Notes under the pieces: generated by a model
Database searches by the model: none
Seen by the model: only the letters and a program-made list of their open reading frames with translations
Told to the model about the DNA's origin: nothing
In this document: piece by piece, positions 50,514 to 61,441 of the stretch
Numbering within the stretch: the stretch's first letter is position 1
How the letters are laid out: the number at the start of each line of letters is the position of its first letter
NCBI GenBank assembly: GCA_027186245.1
Contig: CP114486.1
Coordinates: forward strand, 7,640,501 to 7,704,500
Direction: 5' to 3'
From: Coriaria nepalensis
Lineage: Eukaryota > Streptophyta > Magnoliopsida > Cucurbitales > Coriariaceae
DNA length: 64,000 bases
Position numbers and translations under genes: made by a program

Positions 50514-51081
50514 GTCATTAGCATGTTATGCATTAAACTTGTGTTTGAAGTAGAAAAATTGAATACGTTCTAATTGCATTCATATGATTTAATTGCTTGA
50601 GGAGAGCCATTGAAATGAATTTTAGCTGAAACAAATGCACATGTGTCTTTCAAAGACCATTAGCATGATATGCATGAAACTAGTGTTGGAAGTGTAGAAA
50701 TAGAATTCATTTGAATTGCATTCATATGATTTAGTTGGTTGAGGAGAGTCATTAAAATGAGTTTTTGGTTAAACAAATGCACATGTGTTCTTCAATGGTC
50801 ATTAGCAAATTATGCACGAAACTAGTGTTTGAAGTGCAAAAACAGAATTCGTCCAAATTGCATTACTAAGATTTAGTTGCTTGAGAAGACTAACTGAAAT
50901 GATTTTCTAATCAAACAAATACACATGTGTTCTTCAATGGTCATTAGCAAATTGTGCATGAAACTAGTGTTTGAAGTGCAAAAACAGAATTCGTCCAAAT
51001 TGCATTAGTAAGATTTAGTTGCTTGAAAAGACTAATTGAAATGATTTTCTGATCAAACAAATACACATGTGTCCTTCAAAT
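50514..51081 (+). repeat. A-B-C-C tract, earliest copy of the right-hand HOR signature
   Basis: An A monomer with gaagtagaaaaattg is followed by a B with gtgttggaagtgtag, the pair that defines the 55-61 kb HORs. It lies 4686 bp, exactly 33 monomers, before the next copy at 55200. After these two monomers the order differs from the later copies. Confidence 0.8.
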
Positions 51082-53211
51082 GTCATTAGCATGTTATGCA
51101 TTAAACTTGTGTTTGGAGTACAAAAATTGAATTCGTTCGAATTGCATTCATATGATTTTGTTGCTTGAGGAGAGTCATTGAAATGAGTTTTAGGAGAAAC
51201 AAATGCACATGTGTCCTTCAAAGATCATTAGCATGTTATGCATGAAACTAGTGTTTGAAGTGCAAAAATAGAATTCATTTGATTTGCATTCATATGATTT
51301 AGTTGATTGAGGAGACTCATTGAAATGAGTTTTAGATTAAACAAATGCACATGTGTTCTTCAATGGTCATTAGCAAATTATGCAGGAAACTAGTGTTTGA
51401 AGTGCAAAAACAGAATTCGTCCAAATTGCATTAGTAAGATTTAGTTGCTTGAGAAGACTAATAGAAGTGAGTTTTTGATCAAACAAATACACATGTGTCC
51501 TTCAAATGTCATTAGCATGTTATGCATTAAACTTGTGTTTGAAGTACAAAAATCGAATTCGTTCGAATTGCATTCATATGATTTAGTTTCTTGAGGAGAG
51601 CCATCGAAATGGATTCTAGCTGAGACAAATGCACATGTGTCCTTCAAAGATCATTAGCATGTTATGCATTAAACTTGTGTTTGAAGTACAAAAATTGAAT
51701 TCGTTCGAATTGCATTCATATGATTTTGTTGCTTGCGGAGAGTCATTGAAATGAGTTTTAGGTGAAACAAATGCACATGTGTCCTTCAAAGATCATTAGC
51801 ATGTTATGCATGAAACGAGTGTTTGAAGTGCAAAAATAGAATTCATTTGATTTGCATTCATATGATTTAGTTGATTGAGGAGACTCATTGAAATGAGTTT
51901 TAGATTAAACAAATGCACATGTGTTCTTCAATGGTCATTTGCAAATTATGCATGAAACTAGTGTTTGAAGTACAAAAATTGAATTCGTTCGAATTGCATT
52001 CATATGATTTAGTTGCTTGAGGAGAGCCATTGAAATGAATTGTAGCTGAAACAAATGCACAGGTGTCCTTCAAAGATCATTAGCATGATATGCATGAAAC
52101 TTGTCTTTGAAGTGCAAAAATAGAATTCATTTGAATTGCATTCATATGATTTAGTTGATTGAGGAGACTCATTGAAATGAGTTTTAGGTTAAACAAATGC
52201 ACATGTGTTCTTCAATGGTCATTAGCAAATTATGCGTAAAACTAGTGTTTGAAGTGAAAAAACAGAATTCGTCCAAATTGCATTAGTAAGAATTAATTGC
52301 TTGAGAAGACTAATTGAAATGATTTTCTGATCAAACAAATACACATGTGTCCTTCAAATGTCATTAGCATGTTATGCATTAAACTTGTGTTTGGAGTACA
52401 AAAATTGAATTCGTTCGAATTGCATTCATATGATTTTGTTGCTTGAGGAGAGTCATTGAAATGAGTTTTAGGAGAAACAAATGCACATGTGTCCTTCAAA
52501 GATCATTAGCATGTTATGCATGAAACTAGTGTTTGAAGTGCAAAAATAGAATTCATTTGATTTGCATTCATATGATTTAGTTGATTGAGGAGACTCATTG
52601 AAATGAGTTTTAGATTAAACAAATGCACATGTGTTCTTCAATGGTCATTAGCAAATTATGCAGGAAACTAGTGTTTGAAGTGCAAAAATAGAATTCGTCC
52701 AAATTGCATTAGTAAGATTTAGTTGCTTGAGAAGACTAATAGAAGTGAGTTTTTGATCAAACAAATACACATGTGTCCTTCAAATGTCATTAGCATGTTA
52801 TGCATTAAACTTGTGTTTGAAGTACAAAAATCGAATTCGTTCGAATTGCATTCATATGATTTAGTTTCTTGAGGAGAGCCATCGAAATGGATTCTAGCTG
52901 AGACAAATGCACATGTGTCCTTCAAAGATCATTAGCATGTTATGCATTAAACTTGTGTTTGAAGTACAAAAATTGAATTCGTTCGAATTGCATTCATATG
53001 ATTTTGTTGCTTGCGGAGAGTCATTGAAATGAGTTTTAGGTGAAACAAATGCACATGTGTCCTTCAAAGATCATTAGCATGTTATGCATGAAACTAGTGT
53101 TTGAAGTGCGAAAATAGAATTCATTTGATTTGCATTCATATGATTTAGTTGATTGAGGAGACTCATTGAAATGGGTTTTAGATTAAACAAATGCACATGT
53201 GTTCTTCAATG
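51082..53211 (+). repeat. 9-mer HOR (1278 bp), one full and one partial copy
   Basis: Copy 1 is 51082-52359, reading A-B-C-A-A-B-(C/A)-B-C. Copy 2 starts at 52360 and matches for about six monomers, to about 53211. Markers at 1278 bp are tttaggagaaac, aaaatcgaattcg, gtttcttgag, ccatcgaaatggattctag and gcttgcggagag. The unit contains an A-A junction (51650 and 52928) and a C/A fusion monomer at about 51934. Confidence 0.88.
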
Positions 53212-54206
53212 GTCATTAGCAAATTATGCAGGAAACTAGTGTTTGAAGTGCAAAAACAGAATTCGTCCAAATTGCATTAATAAGATTCACTTGCTTGAGA
53301 AGACTAACTGAAATGATTTTCTAATCAAACAAATACACATTTGTTCTTCAATGGTCATTAGCAAATTCTGCATGAAACTAGTGTTTGAAGTGCAAAAACA
53401 GAATTCGTCCAAATTGCATTAGTAAGATTTAGTTGCTTGAGAAGACCAACTCAAATGATTTTCTGATCAAACAAACACACATGTGTTCTTCAATGGTCAT
53501 TAGCAAATTATGCATGAAACTAGTGTTTGAAGTGCAAAAACAGAATTCGTCCAAATTGCATTAGTAAGATTTAATTGCTTGAGAAGACTAATTGAAATGA
53601 TTTTCTGATCAAACAAATACACATGTGTCCTTCAAATGTCATTAGCATGTTATGCATTAAACTTGTGTTTGGAGTACAAAAATTGAATTCGTTCGAATTG
53701 CATTCATATGATTTACTTGCTTGAGGAGAGCCATTGAAATGAATATTATGCGAAAGAAACGCACATGTGTCCGTGAAAGATCATTAGCATGTTATGCATC
53801 AAACTAGTGTTTGAAGTGCAAAAATAGAATTAATTTGATTTGCATTCATATGATTTAGTTGATTGAGGAGACTCATTGAAATGAGTTTTAGATTAAACAA
53901 ATGCATATGTGTTCTTCAATGGTCATTAGCAAATTATGCATGAAACTAGTGTTTGAAGTGCAAAAACAGAATTCGGCCAAATTACATTAGTAAGATTTAG
54001 TTGCTTGAGAAGACTAATAGAAGTGAGTTTCTGATCAAACAAATACACATGTGTCCTTCAAATGTCATTAGCATGTTATGCATCAAACTTGTGTTTGAAG
54101 TACAAAAATTGAATACGTTCTAATTGCATTCATATGATTTAGTTGCTTGAGGAGAGCCATCGAAATGAATTTTAGCTGAAACAAATGCACATGTGTCCTT
54201 CAAAGA
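53212..54206 (+). repeat. Mixed A-B-C array between HOR blocks
   Basis: C-C-C units (53212-53640) have gattcacttgc and aacacacatg variants. They are followed by an A with gaatattatgcgaaag, a B with gcatcaaac, a C with attcggcc, and an A2. No tandem multiple is evident. Confidence 0.75.
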
Positions 54207-55199
54207 TCATTAGCATGTTATGCATTAAACTTGTGTTTGAAGTACAAAAATTGAATTCATTCGAATTGCATTCATATGATTTTGTCGCTTGAGGAGAGTC
54301 ATTGAAATGAGTTATAGGTGAAACAAATGCACATGTGTCCTTCAAAGATCATTAGCATGTTATGCATGAAACGAGTGTTTGAAGTGCAAAAATAGAATTC
54401 ATTTGATTTGCATTCATATGATTTAGTTGATTGAGGAGACTCATTGAAATGAGTTTTAGATTAAACAAATGCACATGTGTTCTTCAATGGTCATTAGCAA
54501 ATTATGCACGAAACTAGTGTTTGAAGTGCAAAAACAGAATTCGTCCAAATTGCATTAGTAAGATTTAGTTGCTTGAGAATACTAATTGAAGTGAGTTTCT
54601 GATCAAACAAATACACATGTGTCCTTCAAATGTCATTAGCATGTTATGCATTAAACTTGTGTTTGAAGTACAAAAATTGAATACTTTCTAATTGCATTCA
54701 TATGATTTAGTTGCTTGAGGAGAGCCATTGAAATGAATTTTAGCTGAAACAAATGCACATGTGTCTTTCAAAGATCATTAGCATGTTATGCATGAAACTA
54801 GTGTTTGAAGTGCAGAAATAGAATTCATTTGAATTGCATTCATATGATTTAGTTGATTGAGGAGACTCATTAAAATGAGTTTTTGGTTAAACAAATGCAC
54901 ATGTGTTCTTCAATGGTCATTAGCAAATTATGCACGAAACTAGTGTTTGAAGTGCAAAAACAGAATTCGTCCAAATTGCATTACTAAGATTTAGTTGCTT
55001 GAGAAGACTAACTGAAATGATTTTCTAATCAAACAAATACACATGTGTTCTTCAATGGTCATTAGCAATTTATGCATGAAACTAGTGTTTGAAGTGCAAA
55101 AACAGAATTCGTCCAAATTGCTTTAGTAAGATTTAATTGCTTGAGAAGACTAATTGAAATGATTTTCTGATCAAACAAATACACATGTGTCCTTCAAAT
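54207..55199 (+). repeat. 7-mer block matching the distal part of the type II 11-mer
   Basis: The order is A-B-C-A-B-C-C, with markers gattttgtcgcttgag and gttataggtg (A), gcatgaaacgagtg (B) and gaatactttc (A2). It repeats in the type II 11-mers from about 55784 and 60440. It joins a preceding A2 by an A-A junction at 54207. Confidence 0.82.
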
Positions 55200-58100
55200 G
55201 TCATTAGCATGTTATGCATTAAACTTGTGTTTGAAGTAGAAAAATTGAATACGTTCTAATTGCATTCATATGATTTAGTTGCTTGAGGAGAGCCATTGAA
55301 ATGAATTTTAGCTGAAACAAATGCACATGTGTCTTTCAAAGACCATTAGCATGTTATGCATGAAACTAGTGTTGGAAGTGTAGAAATAGAATTCATTTGA
55401 ATTGCATTCATATGATTTAGTTGATTGAGGAGAGTCATTAAAATGAGTTTTTGGTTAAACAAATGCACATGTGTTCTTCAATGGTCATTAGCAAATTATG
55501 CACGAAACTAGTGTTTGAAGTGTAAAAATAGAATTCGTCCAAATTGCATTAAGATTTAGTTGCTTGAGAAGACTAACTGAAATGATTTTCTAATCAAACA
55601 AATACACATGTGTTCTTCAATGGTCATTAGCAATTTATGCATGAAACTAGTGTTTGAAGTGCAAAAACAGAATTCGTCCAAATTGCATTAGTAAGATTTA
55701 ATTGCTTGAGAAGACTAATTGAAATGATTTTCAGATCAAACAAATACACATGTGTCCTTCAAATGTCATTAGCATATTATGCATTAAACTTGTGTTTGGA
55801 GTACAAAAATTGAATTCGTTCGAATTGCATTCATATGATTTTGTCGCTTGAGGAGAGTCATTGAAATGAGTTATAGGTGAAACAAATGCACATGTGTCCT
55901 TCAAAGATCATTAGCATGTTATGCATGAAACGAGTGTTTGAAGTGCAAAAATAGAATTCATTTGATTTGCATTCATATGATTTAGTTGATTGAGGAGACT
56001 CATTGAAATGAGTTTTAGATTAAACAAATGCACATGTGTTCTTCAATGGTCATTAGCAAATTATGCACGAAACTAGTGTTTGAAGTGCAAAAACAGAATT
56101 CGTCCAAATTGCATTAGTAAGATTTAGTTGCTTGAGAAGACTAATTGAAGTGAGTTTCTGATCAAACAAATACACATGTGTCCTTCAAATGTCATTAGCA
56201 TGTTATGCATTAAACTTGTGTTTGAAGTACAAAAATTGAATACTTTCTAATTGCATTCATATGATTTAGTTGCTTGAGGAGAGCCATTGAAATGAATTTT
56301 AGCTGAAACAAATGCACATGTGTCTTTCAAAGATCATTAGCATGTTATCCATGAAACTAGTGTTTGAAGTGCAGAAATAGAATTCATTTGAATTGCATTC
56401 ATATGATTTAGTTGATTGAGGAGACTCATTAAAATGAGTTTTTGGTTAAACAAATGCACATGTGTTTTTCAATGGTCCTTAGCAAATTATGCACGAAACT
56501 AGTGTTTGAAGTGCAAAAACAGAATTCGTCCAAATTGCATTACTAAGATTTAGTTGCTTGAGAAGACTAACTGAAATGATTTTCTAATCAAACAAATACA
56601 CATGTGTTCTTCAATGGTCATTAGCAATTTATGCATGAAACTAGTGTTTGAAGTGCAAAAACAGAATTCGTCCAAATTGCTTTAGTAAGATTTAATTGCT
56701 TGAGAAGACTAATTGAAATGATTTTCTGATCAAACAAATACACATGTGTCCTTCAAATGTCATTAGCATCTTATGCATTAAACTTGTGTTTGAAGTAGAA
56801 AAATTGAATACGTTCTAATTGCATTCATATGATTTAGTTGCTTGAGGAGAGCCATTGAAATGAATTTTAGCTGAAACAAATGCACATGTGTCTTTCAAAG
56901 ACCATTAGCATGTTATGCATGAAACTAGTGTTGGAAGTGTAGAAATAGAATTCATTTGAATTGCATTCATATGATTTAGTTGATTGAGGAGACTCATTAA
57001 AATGAGTTTTTGGTTAAACAAATGCACATGTGTTCTTCAATGGTCATTAGCAAATTATGCAGGAAACTAGTGTTTGAAGTGCAAAAACAGAATTCGTCCA
57101 AATTGCATTAGTAAGATTTAGTTGCTTGAGAAGACTAATTGAAGTGAGTTTCTGATCAAACAAATACACATGTGTCCTTCAAATGTCATTAGCATGTTAT
57201 GCATTAAACTTGTGTTTGAAGTACAAAAATTTAATACGTTCTAATTGCATTCATATGATTTAGTTGCTTGAGGAGAGCCATTGAAATGAATTTTAGCTGA
57301 AACAAATGCACATGTGTCTTTCAAAGATCATTAGCATGTTATGCATGAAACTAGTGTTTGAAGTGCAGAAATAGAATTCATTTGAATTGCATTCATATGA
57401 TTTAGTTGATTGAGGAGACTCATTAAAATGAGTTTTTGGTTAAACAAATGCACATGTGTTCTTCAATGGTCATTAGCAAATTATGCACGAAACTAGTGTT
57501 TGAAGTGCAAAAACAGAATTCGTCCAAATTGCATTACTAAGATTTAGTTGCTTGAGAAGACTAACTGAAATGATTTTCTAATCAAACAAATACACATGTG
57601 TTCTTCAATGGTCATTAGCAATTTATGCATGAAACTAGTGTTTGAAGTGCAAAAACAGAATTCGTCCAAATTGCATTAGTAAGATTTAGTTGCTTTAGAA
57701 GACTAATTGAAATGATTTTCTGATCAAACAAATACACATGTGTTCTTCAATGGTCATTAGCAAATTATGCATTAAACTTGTGTTTGAAGTACAAAAATTG
57801 AATTCGTTCGAATTGCATTCATATGATTTAGTTGCTTGAGGAGAGCCATTGAAATGAATATTAGGTGAAACAAATTGACATGTGTCCTTCAAAGATCATT
57901 AGCATGTTATGCATGAAACTAGTGTTTGAAGTGCAGAAATAGAATTCAATTAAATTGCATTCATATGATTTAGTTGATTGAGGAGAGTCATTAAAATGAG
58001 TTTTTGGTTAAACAAATGCACATGTGTTCTTCAATGGTCATTAGCAAATTATGCACGAAACTAGTGTTTGAAGTGCAAAAACAGAATTCGTCCAAATTGC

Positions 58101-61100
58101 ATTACTAAGATTTAGTTGCTTGAGAAGACTAACTGAAATGATTTTCTAATCAAACAAATACACATGTGTTCTTCAATGGTCATTAGCAATTTATGCATGA
58201 AACTAGTGTTTGAAGTGCAAAAACAGAATTCGTCCAAATTGCTTTAGTAAGATTTAATTGCTTGAGAAGACTAATTGAAATGATTTTCTGATCAAACAAA
58301 TACACATGTGTCCTTCAAATGTCATTAGCATGTTATGCATTAAACTTGTGTTTGAAGTAGAAAAATTGAATACGTTCTAATTGCATTCATATGATTTAGT
58401 TGCTTGAGGAGAGCCATTGAAATGAATTTTAGCTGAAACAAATGCACATGTGTCTTTCAAAGACCATTAGCATGTTATGCATGAAACTAGTGTTGGAAGT
58501 GTAGAAATAGAATTCATTTGAATTGCATTCATATGATTTAGTTGATTGAGGAGACTCATTAAAATGAGTTTTTGGTTAAACAAATGCACATGTGTTCTTC
58601 AATGGTCATTAGCAAATTATGCAGGAAACTAGTGTTTGAAGTGCAAAAACAGAATTCGTCCAAATTGCATTAGTAAGATTTAGTTGCTTGAGAAGACTAA
58701 TTGAAGTGAGTTTCTGATCAAACAAATACACATGTGTCCTTCAAATGTCATTAGCATGTTATGCATTAAACTTGTGTTTGAAGTACAAAAATTTAATACG
58801 TTCTAATTGCATTCATATGATTTAGTTGCTTGAGGAGAGCCATTGAAATGAATTTTAGCTGAAACAAATGCACATGTGTCTTTCAAAGATCATTAGCATG
58901 TTATGCATGAAACTAGTGTTTGAAGTGCAGAAATAGAATTCATTTGAATTGCATTCATATGATTTAGTTGATTGAGGAGACTCATTAAAATGAGTTTTTG
59001 GTTAAACAAATGCACATGTGTTCTTCAATGGTCATTAGCAAATTATGCACGAAACTAGTGTTTGAAGTGCAAAAACAGAATTCGTCCAAATTGCATTACT
59101 AAGATTTAGTTGCTTGAGAAGACTAACTGAAATGATTTTCTAATCAAACAAATACACATGTGTTCTTCAATGGTCATTAGCAATTTATGCATGAAACTAG
59201 TGTTTGAAGTGCAAAAACAGAATTCGTCCAAATTGCATTAGTAAGATTTAGTTGCTTTAGAAGACTAATTGAAATGATTTTCTGATCAAACAAATACACA
59301 TGTGTTCTTCAATGGTCATTAGCAAATTATGCATTAAACTTGTGTTTGAAGTACAAAAATTGAATTCGTTCGAATTGCATTCATATGATTTAGTTGCTTG
59401 AGGAGAGCCATTGAAATGAATATTAGGTGAAACAAATTGACATGTGTCCTCCAAAGATCATTAGCATGTTATGCATGAAACTAGTGTTTGAAGTGCAGAA
59501 ATAGAATTCAATTAAATTGCATTCATATGATTTAGTTGATTGAGGAGAGTCATTAAAATGAGTTTTTGGTTAAACAAATGCACATGTGTTCTTCAATGGT
59601 CATTAGCAAATTATGCACGAAACTAGTGTTTGAAGTGCAAAAACAGAATTCGTCCAAATTGCATTACTAAGATTTAGTTGCTTGAGAAGACTAACTGAAA
59701 TGATTTTCTAATCAAACAAATACACATGTGTTCTTCAATGGTCATTAGCAATTTATGCATGAAACTAGTGTTTGAAGTGCAAAAACAGAATTCGTCCAAA
59801 TTGCTTTAGTAAGATTTAATTGCTTGAGAAGACTAATTGAAATGATTTTCTGATCAAACAAATACACATGTGTCCTTCAAATGTCATTAGCATGTTATGC
59901 ATTAAACTTGTGTTTGAAGTAGAAAAATTGAATACGTTCTAATTGCATTCATATGATTTAGTTGCTTGAGGAGAGCCATTGAAATGAATTTTAGCTGAAA
60001 CAAATGCACATGTGTCTTTCAAAGACCATTAGCATGTTATGCATGAAACTAGTGTTGGAAGTGTAGAAATAGAATTCATTTGAATTGCATTCATATGATT
60101 TAGTTGATTGAGGAGAGTCATTAAAATGAGTTTTTGGTTAAACAAATGCACATGTGTTCTTCAATGGTCATTAGCAAATTATGCACGAAACTAGTATTTG
60201 AAGTGTAAAAATAGAATTCGTCCAAATTGCATTAAGATTTAGTTGCTTGAGAAGACTAACTGAAATGATTTTCTAATCAAACAAATACACATGTGTTCTT
60301 CAATGGTCATTAGCAATTTATGCATGAAACTAGTGTTTGAAGTGCAAAAACAGAATTCGTCCAAATTGCATTAGTAAGATTTAATTGCTTGAGAAGACTA
60401 ATTGAAATGATTTTCAGATCAAACAAATACACATGTGTCCTTCAAATGTCATTAGCATGTTATGCATTAAACTTGTGTTTGGAGTACAAAAATTGAATTC
60501 GTTCGAATTGCATTCATATGATTTTGTCGCTTGAGGAGAGTCATTGAAATGAGTTATAGGTGAAACAAATGCACATGTGTCCTTCAAAGATCATTAGCAT
60601 GTTATGCATGAAACGAGTGTTTGAAGTGCAAAAATAGAATTCATTTGATTTGCATTCATATGATTTAGTTGATTGAGGAGACTCATTGAAAGGAGTTTTA
60701 GATTAAACAAATGCACATGTGTTCTTCAATGGTCATTAGCAAATTATGCACGAAACTAGTGTTTGAAGTGCAAAAACAGAATTCGTCCAAATTGCATTAG
60801 TAAGATTTAGTTGCTTGAGAAGACTAATTGAAGTGAGTTTCTGATCAAACAAATACACATGTGTCCTTCAAATGTCATTAGCATGTTATGCATTAAACTT
60901 GTGTTTGAAGTACAAAAATTGAATACTTTCTAATTGCATTCATATGATTTAGTTGCTTGAGGAGAGCCATTGAAATGAATTTTAGCTGAAACAAATGCAC
61001 ATGTGTCTTTCAAAGATCATTAGCATGTTATCCATGAAACTAGTGTTTGAAGTGCAGAAATAGAATTCATTTGAATTGCATTCATATGATTTAGTTGATT

Positions 61101-61441
61101 GAGGAGACTCATTAAAATGAGTTTTTGGTTAAACAAATGCACATGTGTTTTTCAATGGTCCTTAGCAAATTATGCACGAAACTAGTGTTTGAAGTGCAAA
61201 AACAGAATTCGTCCAAATTGCATTACTAAGATTTAGTTGCTTGAGAAGACTAATTGAAATGATTTTCTAATCAAACAAATACACATGTGTTCTTCAATGG
61301 TCATTAGCAATTTATGCATGAAACTAGTGTTTGAAGTGCAAAAACAGAATTCGTCCAAATTGCTTTAGTAAGATTTAATTGCTTGAGAAGACTAATTGAA
61401 ATGATTTTCTGATCAAACAAATACACATGTGTCCTTCAAAT
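55200..61441 (+). repeat. Four consecutive 11-mer HOR units in order II-I-I-II
   Basis: Unit starts, set by the A monomer with gaagtagaaaaattg, are 55200 (II, 1559 bp), 56759 (I, 1562 bp), 58321 (I, 1562 bp) and 59883 (II, 1559 bp). Type I reads A-B-C-A-B-C-C-(C/A)-B-C-C and type II reads A-B-C-C-A-B-C-A-B-C-C. The two type I copies show only about two differences by eye (near 56769 and 59452). Type II copies differ at a handful of sites. Type II is 3 bp shorter because one C reads gcattaagattt. This is the youngest amplification in the window. Confidence 0.93.
57761..57902 (+). repeat. C/A fusion monomer of the type I 11-mer
   Basis: It starts as C (gtcattagcaaattatgc) and switches to A at gcattaaacttg, ending aggtgaaacaaattgac. 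Unlike the 138-bp left-hand chimera it is full length, so it arose by a separate in-register exchange. It recurs near 59323, 62444 and, in relative form, 63438. Confidence 0.83.
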
